DNA of 64,000 nucleotides, taken from the NCBI RefSeq assembly GCF_001428045.1, contig NZ_LMSD01000044.1, positions 1 to 64,000 on the forward strand, in the 5' to 3' direction. The DNA is from Paenibacillus sp. Soil750 (GTDB taxonomy: Bacteria > Bacillota > Bacilli > Paenibacillales > NBRC-103111). The translations under genes and the position numbers were made by a program. Below, in pieces: positions 18,877-26,595 of the stretch (position 1 is the first letter of the stretch; each line of letters begins with the position of its first letter). The notes beneath the pieces are model-generated. The model ran no database searches. It worked only from the letters and a program-made list of their open reading frames with translations, and was not told the DNA's origin.

Positions 18877-20106
18877 GTGAAACGTTCGAAAATATTTTTT
18901 AATCCTAGTGCTTTTAAGATGAAAACTTTTCGCATAGTTAAAGTTGCTGCTAAACTTAGTTTGTACAAAGTAAAGGACAAACCTGACAATTCTCAATCAT
19001 TAGCAAGTGGTATAGAGGATCTTTGCCTAGTATGTAAAAGAAAAGAGCCCTGCAAATGTCCGAAACGAAAGAAAAAAAAGAGGAAATTGATATGTCATAA
19101 GCGCAAAAAAAGAAATAGGTGTAAAAAACATCACTGTAAGTTATGCCCTAGGGGACCAGCGGGACCAGCGGGACCAGCAGGACCAGCAGGACCAGCAGGA
19201 CCAGCAGGACCGGCAGGACCAGCAGGACCGGCAGGACCAGCAGGACCAGCGGGACCGGCAGGACCAGCAGGACCGGCAGGACCAGCAGGACCAGCAGGAC
19301 CAGCGGGACCAGCGGGACCAGCGGGACCAGCGGGACCAGCAGGACCAGCGGGACCAAAAGGGCCAGAAGGGCCGGCAGGACCAAGAGGGCCAGAGGGACC
19401 GAAAGGACCCAAAGGACCAGAAGGACCGAAAGGGCCAAAAGGACCAGAAGGACCAGAAGGACCAAAAGGGCCAGAGGGACCAAAAGGACCAGAGGGACCA
19501 GAAGGACCAAAAGGGCCAGAGGGACCCCCAGGACCACCTAAGCCACCGGGACCCCCAGGGCCACCAAAACCTAAACCCCCAGGGCCACCTAAACAGGAAG
19601 TTAGGTCTAATAACGAGGAATGCAAATGCTGCCATAGTGGGGATGCCATGCAAAATCTCCTTAGTCAGCTAAAAGATAAAAAATTGAAAGAAATACACAC
19701 ATTAGACTATTCAAACGGAAAATACTCGAATGCGAAAATTATTTCCGCCGAAAACTTACTTTTAAATTTTACAAGTAACGGGGTTGAGCGCTTCATACCT
19801 ATGCATCTTATTGCCGGCTTAGAGATATGGGGGGAAGATTTCGACAGTAAGTTGATTACTGGTAAAGAAAACTCTGACAATAACGACAAAGATAACAACG
19901 AAGGCTCATCAATGATGAACTTGTTTAATCCATTAGTCGGCAAAGCGAAAGTTGATTTCAACACGTTAGCTGAGCAGTTAAACGATGTATCTAATGCCGA
20001 AGTTATCGGACTTAATGACGGTATTGTCATAATGTCTACGCGAGATACTGTGTATGTTGTTGCCTTAAGTTGTATTTCCGATGTATCCAATATAAAAAGA
20101 ATGTAA
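18877..20106 (+). CDS. Collagen-like spore-surface protein
   Basis: 409 residues from a GTG start with GAGGAGGG. Three parts: a basic N-terminus with eight cysteines at residues 50-90; about 48 Gly-X-Y triplets (residues 93 to about 238), first uniform GPA, then GPK/GPE/GPP; and a C-terminal region of about 170 residues with a segment (KEIHTLDYSNGKYSNAKIIS) resembling the small beta folds of CotB-type proteins. No signal peptide is visible, which fits assembly from the mother cell. Collagen-like proteins of this kind form hair-like layers on Bacillus and Paenibacillus spores. The 9-bp DNA repeat makes the tract length unstable. Confidence 0.85.
   Translation: MKRSKIFFNPSAFKMKTFRIVKVAAKLSLYKVKDKPDNSQSLASGIEDLCLVCKRKEPCKCPKRKKKKRKLICHKRKKRNRCKKHHCKLCPRGPAGPAGPAGPAGPAGPAGPAGPAGPAGPAGPAGPAGPAGPAGPAGPAGPAGPAGPAGPAGPAGPAGPKGPEGPAGPRGPEGPKGPKGPEGPKGPKGPEGPEGPKGPEGPKGPEGPEGPKGPEGPPGPPKPPGPPGPPKPKPPGPPKQEVRSNNEECKCCHSGDAMQNLLSQLKDKKLKEIHTLDYSNGKYSNAKIISAENLLLNFTSNGVERFIPMHLIAGLEIWGEDFDSKLITGKENSDNNDKDNNEGSSMMNLFNPLVGKAKVDFNTLAEQLNDVSNAEVIGLNDGIVIMSTRDTVYVVALSCISDVSNIKRM
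19147..19590 (+). repeat. Tandem 9-bp repeats coding GPA/GPX triplets
   Basis: From 19147 the unit GGACCAGCG/A is repeated with third-base changes for about 220 bases, then diverges into units coding GPK, GPE and GPP. The open frames on the other strand here are shadows of this repeat. Confidence 0.9.
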
Positions 20107-20145
20107 TAGCAGGAGCAGTTGGACGCCCCTTCAGTCATTCATGAG

Positions 20146-20175
20146 AAACGTTTATCTTAACAGATAAACGTTTTT
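20146..20175 (+). terminator. Intrinsic terminator after the collagen-like gene
   Basis: AAACGTTTATCT and AGATAAACGTTT form a perfect 12-bp stem with a TAAC loop, followed by TTCTG. Confidence 0.8.
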
Positions 20176-20334
20176 CTGATGATCGGAGGGGTTTGTGTAT
20201 ATATCCACGTACAAATACCCTCTAGTGATAAATGTGGAGTTTTTAAGAGACGGGGCATTCGTTTAGTACAAACCTTTGCCACGTGAGTATATATAAATCA
20301 TGTAACAACAACCAACCACTACCTGAAGGGGGAA

Positions 20335-20838
20335 ATGATTATTATGGCATTCGATTATTCTTTGCTAATGGGTAAACAAGTAAGACTGGATCGCGGGGGT
20401 CCTGAATCTCGTCAAGGCGAGATTGTAGCAGTGGGATTCGATTATGTGGGGATCTACAATGAGAAGGATGGACTTATTTATTACAACACAAGTCATTTAA
20501 AGAGTATGACAGTAAATACGAAAGACACAATGGAGTACTTGCTGACTGCACAGCCGAATGCAACTCCGTTGAAAATTATGGAAGCTGACAATTTTATTGG
20601 TTTATTGAAAGGTATGAAAAATCTTTGGTGTCAAGTTAACCGTGGTGGCCATGAGAGTGTTCAGGGCGTTTTAGCCGATGCCAATGATGATTACATTACA
20701 ATGGTTGTTAACCATGAATTAGTCACTATTTTTAACTTTCATATTAAAAGTATGTCTTATGGAGTTAAAAAAGAAAATCAAGAGGAAAAGAAAGAACAAA
20801 AGCAAGAACAAAAGCAAGATAGCAACGAAAAAAAATAA
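20335..20838 (+). CDS. CotB-type spore coat protein, short form
   Basis: 167 residues. Two copies of the CotB repeat are visible: VRLDRGGPESRQGEI (about 17-32) and VNRGGHESVQGVL (about 100-112). B. subtilis CotB has three such units and a serine-rich tail phosphorylated by CotH. Here the tail is Lys/Glu/Gln-rich (from about 144) with one serine, so CotH modification of the tail is not expected. AAGGGGG lies two bases before ATG 20335 and eleven before ATG 20344, so either may be used. Own promoter region at 20180-20330; a 40-codon gene and a permease follow closely. Confidence 0.8.
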   Translation: MIIMAFDYSLLMGKQVRLDRGGPESRQGEIVAVGFDYVGIYNEKDGLIYYNTSHLKSMTVNTKDTMEYLLTAQPNATPLKIMEADNFIGLLKGMKNLWCQVNRGGHESVQGVLADANDDYITMVVNHELVTIFNFHIKSMSYGVKKENQEEKKEQKQEQKQDSNEKK

Positions 20839-20878
20839 TCCATCTCTGAATCTTATCGTAAGTGGGAGGAGGGGAAAT

Positions 20879-21001
20879 ATGCTGATCATTGTAAACGATG
20901 TAGGATCAACATTATCTAAAATTCTCACCCTCCCTCTCATTGTACGGAGACTTGGACCATCATCAGCCAACCCGCCGTGTGAGGTGCAAGATCATGTTTG
21001 A
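20879..21001 (+). CDS. 40-residue peptide coupled to the permease gene
   Basis: A short frame beginning MLIIVNDVGSTLSKIL has a very strong ribosome binding site, GGGAGGAGGGG, four bases before its ATG. Its stop at 20999-21001 overlaps the permease start at 20994, the form of translational coupling. The peptide ends in a hydrophilic PPCEVQDHV segment. No family is recognised. It could be a small coat peptide or a leader that sets permease translation. Confidence 0.5.
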   Translation: MLIIVNDVGSTLSKILTLPLIVRRLGPSSANPPCEVQDHV

Positions 21002-22342
21002 TATAACAACTGCGGTAATCTCCATTGTTTTCGTTAGCGTTACGTTGTTGATAATATGGAGGCCTTTCGGTGTTAATGAATCTATTCCAACAACCCTAGG
21101 TGCTTTAATCTTCCTGGCATTAGGAATTGTGCCACTTTCAGGTGTGTTCCATATAGCTTCCATTGTTAGTGGGGCAAGCATAACCATAATATCAACAATT
21201 GTAATGTCTATCGTATTAGAAAGCATTGGGATTTTTAGGTGGGCAGCTACTAATTTGGCTGTTCGGGCAAAGGGTTCCGGTCGAGCACTCTTCTGGTACA
21301 TTAATATATTGTGCTTTTTAATGACGATGTTTTTTAATAATGACGGAAGTATTCTAATAACAACCCCCATTATCATCCAAACCTTATCTATACTGAACTT
21401 AAAAACTAGACAAAAAATTCCTTACCTCATATCGGGTGCTTTAATTGCTACTGGTGCAAGCGCACCGATCGGCGTTAGTAATCTAGCAAATCTGATTGCG
21501 TTAAAAACAGTCGGCTTAGATCTAAACACATATACATCTATGATGTTTGTACCCGCTATGACAGGGATTATTACGATTACGATTCTGTTGTTTGTATATT
21601 TCAAGCGTGAAATACCCGTAAAAATAATGTCCTTGCAGCCCCATTCAATAAGCACTATTGTACACAACAATTACTCAACGTTTCATCCCCTCCAAGTAGA
21701 TCCGCAGGACAAAGGATATATTGATTGGGGGCTGTTTCGGATTTGCATCCTAGTTGTTATTTTGATCCGATGCAGCTTTTTCTTGCAGCAACGGAATGGC
21801 CCGCAATTATTGGAGCAATTGTTCTAATTGCCGTGAGGTGGATTCGTAAAGGAATAGGGCCAAAGGATATTCTAGTAAAAACCCCTTGGCACATTCTAAT
21901 ATTCGCTTTCAGCATTTATGTCATCATTTACGGACTTCATACTTCAGGACTGACTGATTTTCTCGTACATTGGCTTGGTGGAGCGGTTGCCCACAATCAT
22001 TTTAATGCCATCTTTGTAATGGGCATTCTGCTGACTGCCATGTCTAATTTATTTAATAACCTTCCTTCTATTATGATTGGAACGTTATCTTTGCAAAATA
22101 TGGGGTTGGATACTTTTACCATGCATACTGCTTATTTAGCAACAGTCATTGGTGCAGATATTGGTTCATTATTATTACCGATGGGTACTCTAGCTTCATT
22201 GATATGGATGCATATACTGAGAAAACATCATATAAGACTTACTTGGAGTCAATATATTAAAGTGACGATTATGATCATACCTATCGGTCTTCTTATAAGT
22301 CTCCTGTGTTTATACGTATGGACGGGCTGGTTATTTAAGTGA
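20994..22342 (+). pseudogene. ArsB/YwrK-type anion permease, frameshifted
   Basis: Two overlapping frames code two halves of one ArsB/CitM-superfamily membrane protein. The first (from ATG 20994, ribosome binding site GAGGTG) runs to 21827 and keeps hydrophobic segments and the FFNNDGSILITTP half-site. The second is open from 21725 and has NLFNNLPSIMIG and IGADIGSLLLPMGTLASLIW, the matching half-site. Sensible sequence switches between about 21765 and 21785, beside CTTTTTC; restoring one base would fuse the halves into about 450 residues, the normal length. Either a recent inactivation, a sequencing error, or less likely a programmed -1 shift. A YwrK-like permease beside cotB, as I recall it, also occurs in B. 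subtilis. Confidence 0.75.
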
Positions 22343-22357
22343 GAGGAGGCAACGTAG

Positions 22358-23026
22358 ATGGACCTTTTTCAGAAGAAGCTAGGAGCGGTTTTTGATGTTG
22401 AATTGCTTGGTGATAAGTGGCATACAGGCATTTTGGTTGATGCGGGGCAAGATATCCTAGTTTTATATAACGGGGAACGTTATATATATATTCCTTCTTT
22501 TCATATTTTAAACGTCAGTTTAAATACCAAAAAAAGTTCAACGGACTTCTCCGCTCTTACTGAAAAGCCAATTAATAGTGATAAAATTTCGTATAGAAAA
22601 ATACTAATGAATTCCAAAGGGGTATTTACAGAAATTTTTGTTTCGGGCTATCAGCCCATACATGGTTACATTACCCATATCATGACGAATTACTTTGAAT
22701 TTTATTCCCCTGTTTACAAAACAATGTTTATACCGTTAAACCATTTGAAGTGGCTCGTTCCATATAGTGATTACCAAACACCTTACCAACTGGATAAAAA
22801 GTTTTTTCCTGTAAATCCTTCGGATCTGCCATTATCTCGCTCATTCGAGGAGCAACTGAAAAAGTTGGAAGGTAAACTCGTTGTTTTTGACTTGGGGAGG
22901 AGCCCCAATAAGATAGGATTACTAAAAGAAATAGAAAACAATGTTGTCCACATGATTACAGCGGAAGGCAGGACCTTTTATACAAATATTCAGCATATTA
23001 AAAGCGTCCACTCACCGACCATGTAA
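22358..23026 (+). CDS. CotB-related coat protein, YwrJ-like
   Basis: 222 residues starting MDLFQKKLGAVFDVELLGDK, with AGAGGAGG upstream. Several short beta-rich units of the CotB kind follow: LVDAGQDILVLYNGERYIYIP near 27, VSGYQPIHGYITHIMTNYF near 97, and LVVFDLGRSPNKIGLLKEI near 173, each ending in an NxxHxxxV-like strand. The layout (near a CotB and a YwrK-type permease) matches the YwrJ position in B. subtilis as I remember it. Function unknown; probably a coat component. Operon with the permease 15 bases before and the Lys/Glu/Gly gene 25 bases after. Confidence 0.65.
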   Translation: MDLFQKKLGAVFDVELLGDKWHTGILVDAGQDILVLYNGERYIYIPSFHILNVSLNTKKSSTDFSALTEKPINSDKISYRKILMNSKGVFTEIFVSGYQPIHGYITHIMTNYFEFYSPVYKTMFIPLNHLKWLVPYSDYQTPYQLDKKFFPVNPSDLPLSRSFEEQLKKLEGKLVVFDLGRSPNKIGLLKEIENNVVHMITAEGRTFYTNIQHIKSVHSPTM

Positions 23027-23051
23027 GTATAAAATTAGGAGGTAATGCGGT

Positions 23052-23453
23052 ATGCCTGGAGGAAAAGGTCCTGGTAAACACGGTCATGAGCATGGTGAAC
23101 ACAAGAATGAGAACAGCAATAAAGAACAAGAAGTAACAGAAACCAAAGGAACAGAACAGAAAGAAGAAAAAGGTAAGCATGCAGCAAAAGGTCAAGAGTC
23201 TAAAGAAGAAAAGGGCAAAGGTAAAGAAGAAAAGGGTAAAGAAGGTAAAGGCAAGGAAGGTAAAGAAGGCAAAGAAGGCAAAGAAGGCAAGGAAGGTAAA
23301 GAAGGCAAAGAAGGCAAAGAAGGTAAAGAAGGCAAAGAAGGCAAAGAAGGTAAAGAAGGCAAAGAGGGCAAAGGCAAGGAAGGTAAAGAGGGCAAAGGCA
23401 AAGGCAAAGAAGGCAAAGAGGAAAAAGGTAAAGAAGGTAAAGGTAAAAAGTAG
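23052..23453 (+). CDS. Lys-Glu-Gly repeat protein of the spore-surface locus
   Basis: 133 residues. The first 45 are hydrophilic with a His-rich start (PGKHGHEHGEHK); the rest is KEG repeated about 25 times with KGK variants. GGAGGT lies about seven bases before the ATG. The other frames also stay open because the DNA is purine-only repeat; the ribosome binding site and operon position favour this one. It is very charged, surely disordered, and has almost no serine, so it is not a plain CotG copy though it holds the CotG-like place. Lysines are possible targets for the SET-domain protein nearby. Confidence 0.7.
   Translation: MPGGKGPGKHGHEHGEHKNENSNKEQEVTETKGTEQKEEKGKHAAKGQESKEEKGKGKEEKGKEGKGKEGKEGKEGKEGKEGKEGKEGKEGKEGKEGKEGKEGKEGKGKEGKEGKGKGKEGKEEKGKEGKGKK
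23222..23445 (+). repeat. Tandem 9-bp repeats coding KEG
   Basis: AAAGAAGGC/T units repeat in near-perfect phase for about 200 bases. Purines fill the plus strand, so the tract is prone to length change. Confidence 0.9.
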
Positions 23454-23523
23454 GAAGAACCAAAGGGATTTTGGTTAATATTGGTTAAAATGCTTATAAG
23501 GAAGTTGGAAGTAGTACACAATA

Positions 23524-23565
23524 AAACCATAAGATTCCCAGGAAGGGAACTCCTATGGTTTTTTT
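23524..23565 (+). terminator. Intrinsic terminator after the KEG gene
   Basis: AAACCATAAGATTCCC pairs with GGGAACTCCTATGGTTT (small mismatches) and is followed by a T-run. It ends the permease/YwrJ/KEG operon. Confidence 0.75.
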
Positions 23566-23762
23566 ATTGGTTAGTCTCTTTACTTTGTTTGTATTTGTTT
23601 ACTGGTTGATATTATATCTACAACATTATTTGGCTTGGTTTCGTTACATAGACAGCAAGGAATATGAGAATACAGCATCGAATAAGGAAAATATGTTGGT
23701 GAAATCATGCCTGTTTATTACTTCCGATGCCAAGTATTATGTATAGAAGCGATATGGCCTTT

Positions 23763-23818
23763 TTAACTTGCCGTTAAAGTTTGTACGGAGAACCGTACCA
23801 TAAGTAACGGCAAGTTAA
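23763..23818. repeat. 56-base nested palindrome
   Basis: TTAACTTGCCGTTA and TAACGGCAAGTTAA are perfect 14-base arms; between them GTACGG and CCGTAC form a second stem with an AGAA loop. No T-run follows on either strand, so it is not a standard terminator. It sits between two convergent low-complexity genes. Nothing else is seen in 23570-23920 apart from a doubtful short hydrophobic frame from 23555. Confidence 0.6.
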
Positions 23819-23923
23819 TGAGTAGTTATCACCTTGTAACGGTTAACCACAATCAGCTGTGATGAAGCTTGAGGTGGTTATGAACAGGCAATTTGATTGC
23901 CTTCATTTATCATATTTTTTAAT

Positions 23924-24445
23924 CTACTTTTTACCGGAACCTTTCCCAGTCCCACCTGTACCACCAGTGCCTTTCCCAGTCCCGCCTGTACCACCAGTGC
24001 CTTTCCCAGTCCCGCCAGTTCCACCCGTACCTTTGCCCGTACCTTTGCCAGTGCCTTTACCAGTGCCTTTACCAGTGCCTTTACCAGTACCCTTACCAGT
24101 ACCTTTGCCAGTGCCTTTACCCGTACCTTTACCAGTACCTCCAGTACCTTTACCAGTACCTCCAGTACCTTTGCCAGTACCACCCGTACCTTTGCCAGTA
24201 CCTCCCGTACCTTTGCCAGTACCTCCCGTACCTTTGCCAGTACCTCCAGTACCTTTGCCAGTACCTCCAGTACCTTTGCCAGTACCTCCAGTACCTTTAC
24301 CAGTACCACTAGTACCTTTACCAGTACCACCAGTTCCTTTATTTGACACAGGGTTTCGAACTAAAAACTCATCTAGTCCAGTATCTTGAGCTTGTTTTAT
24401 TAAATCTAGTATTTGAGTTTCACCCATATTGACTTGACCACCCAT
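23924..24445 (-). CDS. Gly-Thr-Gly-Lys repeat protein of the spore-surface locus
   Basis: 173 residues from the ATG at 24445, which has AAGGA nine bases upstream. A TTG at 24568 would add 41 residues but has no ribosome binding site. A short ordered head (MGGQVNMGETQILDLIKQA to about residue 33) is followed by about 130 residues of GTGKGTGG units. The long reverse-strand proline-rich frames are shadows. Divergent from the CotH gene with 135 bases between starts. Threonines and lysines alternate regularly, so both kinase and methyltransferase modification can be imagined. Family not recognised. Confidence 0.65.
   Translation of the reverse strand: MGGQVNMGETQILDLIKQAQDTGLDEFLVRNPVSNKGTGGTGKGTSGTGKGTGGTGKGTGGTGKGTGGTGKGTGGTGKGTGGTGKGTGGTGKGTGGTGKGTGGTGKGTGKGTGKGTGKGTGKGTGKGTGKGTGKGTGKGTGGTGGTGKGTGGTGGTGKGTGGTGGTGKGSGKK
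23942..24345 (-). repeat. Tandem repeats coding GTGKGTGG
   Basis: Units of about 18 bases (coding GTGKGT or GGTGKG) repeat for about 400 bases with third-base variation. Confidence 0.85.
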
Positions 24446-24546
24446 CGTAAAAATTCCTTGAAAATCAAGGTGCTGTATTTTATGTGAATCCCGTATTATT
24501 TGTTCTAGTGTAAAGACCAATTTATTATCAACACCACTTACTTCTT

Positions 24547-24555
24547 CATAAGATA
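24547..24555 (+). promoter_or_regulatory. Possible sigma-K -10 element before the CotH gene
   Basis: CATAAGATA matches the sigma-K -10 pattern CATANNNTA and lies 25 bases before the CotH start. The AC of the -35 is at 24531, slightly closer than usual. Late mother-cell expression is what a coat kinase would need. Confidence 0.35.
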
Positions 24556-24580
24556 TAAAAAAAGGCAAGGGAATGATTTA

Positions 24581-25666
24581 ATGGAACATACTGCTATTTC
24601 TACTTATGGTATAACGATTGAACCGAATGATCTTAAGGTACTAAATACTGATGTTTGGAAAGATGATCCTGTTCCTGCCAAATTAATTGTAGACAACATT
24701 CCTCATGAGATAGGGATCTCATATCGGGGAGATCATACCCGTAATTTTCAAAAGAAATCCTATAGCATCGACTTTAGGTCATATAAAGAAGAATTTGCGG
24801 GGCGTGAGATACACTTAAATGCTGAATACCGAGATCCATCTTTAATACGCAACAAACTTTCTTTTGATTTTTTCCAGAGCATTGGGAGTACTGCTCCAAA
24901 TAGTAAGCATGTTTTTCTAGAATTGAATGGGGAAATAAAGGGAATATATCTAGAACTTGAATCGGTGGATGAATTTTTTTTACAAAAAAGAGAATTACCA
25001 TCAAGTCCTATTTTTTATGCTACGATCTACCATGCGAACTTTTCTTTATTAACACCGAAGGGAAATCCAAAACCTTCCCTCATGTCCGGATATTTTCAAA
25101 AAATGGGAACTGATAAAGATAAACAAGACTTAGAAAAGTTTATTGTAAAAATAAATACAACTAACCGAGACCAATTTGGAGAAGCGATAATAAAGGATCT
25201 GGATATCAAAAATTATTTATTTTGGTTATGTGGGGCAGTTTGTACCCAAAACTACGATGGGTTTATTCACAACTATTCTATAATTCGAAATGAAGAGACG
25301 AAATTATATCAGGTGATCCCCTGGGATTATGACGCAACTTGGGGACGAAATTGGAATGGAAAAATAATGGAATATTATGCTGTTCCGATTGAAGGCTATA
25401 ATACACTCACTGCACGACTATTGGATGTAACGGAAATACGGCAGCAATACCGTCGTATTATGGAAGAAATTTTAGAAACAAAATTTACGGTTAAGGCAAT
25501 AGAACCTATGGTGGCAAATCTCCATACGCAATTAAAATCCTATATTTCTTTAGATCCGTTTAAAAAGGAATCCATTGCGCTATTTAATAGTGAACCAGAA
25601 TTCATACTTCGCTTCATTGAAAAACGCAACAGCTATCTTCGAAAGCATCTAAAAGATCTTTCATAA
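24581..25666 (+). CDS. cotH: CotH-type spore coat protein kinase
   Basis: 361 residues, the normal CotH length. Motifs: IGISYRGDHTRNFQKKSYSI near residue 47 (nucleotide-binding lysine region), LNAEYRDPSLIRNKL near 82, CTQNYDGFIHNYSI with catalytic Asp near 226, and IPWDYDATWG with metal-binding Asp near 249. In B. subtilis CotH is a secretory-type kinase that phosphorylates serines of CotB and CotG and is needed for outer-coat assembly. AAGGGA precedes the ATG. The next gene, a SET-domain protein, begins 13 bases after the stop. Candidate substrates lie around it: CotB types and the three repeat proteins. Confidence 0.9.
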   Translation: MEHTAISTYGITIEPNDLKVLNTDVWKDDPVPAKLIVDNIPHEIGISYRGDHTRNFQKKSYSIDFRSYKEEFAGREIHLNAEYRDPSLIRNKLSFDFFQSIGSTAPNSKHVFLELNGEIKGIYLELESVDEFFLQKRELPSSPIFYATIYHANFSLLTPKGNPKPSLMSGYFQKMGTDKDKQDLEKFIVKINTTNRDQFGEAIIKDLDIKNYLFWLCGAVCTQNYDGFIHNYSIIRNEETKLYQVIPWDYDATWGRNWNGKIMEYYAVPIEGYNTLTARLLDVTEIRQQYRRIMEEILETKFTVKAIEPMVANLHTQLKSYISLDPFKKESIALFNSEPEFILRFIEKRNSYLRKHLKDLS

Positions 25667-25679
25667 AGGAGGAAGCACG

Positions 25680-26054
25680 CTGAATAAAATTGAAATGAAA
25701 CATACAGAAAAATATGGAAGAGGAATTTTTGCAACCGAAAACATTAAAAAAGGTGACTTAATTGAGTCAGCCCCAATTATCGTTGTCACCAAAAAAGAAT
25801 GGGAAGAAATGAGGGAAAGTATCCTCAAAAACTATGTTTATCGTTGGGGAGAGGATAAAGCTATCGCTCTTGGATACGGTGGATTATACAATCACTCTTT
25901 CACTCCCAATGCGAGATATATATCGAATATAAATAATTTAACCATTGACTTCTCTGCCTATAAAGATATTAAAGCAGGTGAAGAGATTTTGATTAATTAC
26001 AATGGAGACCCTAAGGACCAATCTTCAATGTGGTTTAAGGTTATCCATAAATAA
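25680..26054 (+). CDS. SET-domain protein, putative lysine methyltransferase, probable CTG start
   Basis: 124 residues if started at CTG 25680, which lies seven bases after AGGAGG; the first ATG (25695) is 22 bases away, too far. SET motifs are in order: YGRGIFATENI (SAM binding), YNHSFTPNA (NHS motif) and GEEILINYNG (C-terminal ELxxxY-like). Length is that of minimal SET proteins, which methylate protein lysines or are of unknown target. Thirteen bases from CotH, so one operon. Lysine-rich KEG and GTGK repeat proteins near it are attractive targets, but this is inference. Confidence 0.8.
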   Translation: MNKIEMKHTEKYGRGIFATENIKKGDLIESAPIIVVTKKEWEEMRESILKNYVYRWGEDKAIALGYGGLYNHSFTPNARYISNINNLTIDFSAYKDIKAGEEILINYNGDPKDQSSMWFKVIHK

Positions 26055-26094
26055 AAACTGAAATGTGTTAGTTCGTCTAACCGCAATCGACTAT

Positions 26095-26595
26095 TCAATT
26101 TATTGGGACTTTGAAATACCACATTAGTACTACAATAATTATTAACGATAACAAATAGGCACGTAGTGGTTTTCTATAATGCAGTATAAGCATAGGAAAC
26201 ATCATGACATCAAACATCACAGAGTGCCAAAAAGTCCAACCATTATCGTATGAAATTCTACCGAAGATTTGTAAAACTAATTCGACAATTGAATAAATAA
26301 ATACCCATTTGAATACGTACATGATCTGCTTTAGCTTGGTTGTTCTCGGGTAGCTTGAGAGGAACAAAAGAACGCTTAGTGGCATTGTTATTATTGCATA
26401 TACAATAACCGTTATTCGATGATTATAAAGAAAGTCGGGATGAAATACCCACAAATGAAAGTCCATGGTTAGATATTCATACAAAAGACCGCCACCCATG
26501 ATAAAGAGCATAGTTGGGTGATATTTGTACCAGTTCTTCCAATCTGCCCAACGCCAAATTGAATAAATCGTAAATAAAGCTATTACAACATGCAT
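26095..26595 (-). CDS. CBO0543-type multipass membrane protein
   Basis: 166 residues with about five hydrophobic segments and the pattern WRWADWKNWYKYHPTMLF near the N-terminus, seen in the CBO0543 family of Firmicutes. Function unknown; members occur in spore formers and often near other small membrane genes. AAGGTGG precedes the ATG. Convergent with the SET gene. Confidence 0.7.
   Translation of the reverse strand: MHVVIALFTIYSIWRWADWKNWYKYHPTMLFIMGGGLLYEYLTMDFHLWVFHPDFLYNHRITVIVYAIITMPLSVLLFLSSYPRTTKLKQIMYVFKWVFIYSIVELVLQIFGRISYDNGWTFWHSVMFDVMMFPMLILHYRKPLRAYLLSLIIIVVLMWYFKVPIN

Noticed and set aside
19131..19653. Long minus-strand frames rich in Gly-Pro or Trp/Ser across the collagen-like gene
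   Set aside because: They are produced by the 9-bp repeat, lack ribosome binding sites, and the plus-strand gene has a GTG start with a strong site and non-repeat ends.
23179..23478. Alternative AKKAKK-type frame in the KEG gene
   Set aside because: It starts inside the other gene with no ribosome binding site; purine repeats keep all frames open.
23555..23746. Hydrophobic 63-residue frame after the KEG gene
   Set aside because: Its start codon and upstream purines lie inside the terminator hairpin at 23524-23565, and T-rich DNA gives hydrophobic codons by chance.
23763..23818. CRISPR-like or insertion-sequence end
   Set aside because: It is a single palindrome with no spacers, no transposase and no duplicate in the window.
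23859..24389. Plus-strand proline/valine-rich frame across the GTGK gene
   Set aside because: A repeat shadow; the minus-strand gene has an ordered N-terminal head and a ribosome binding site.
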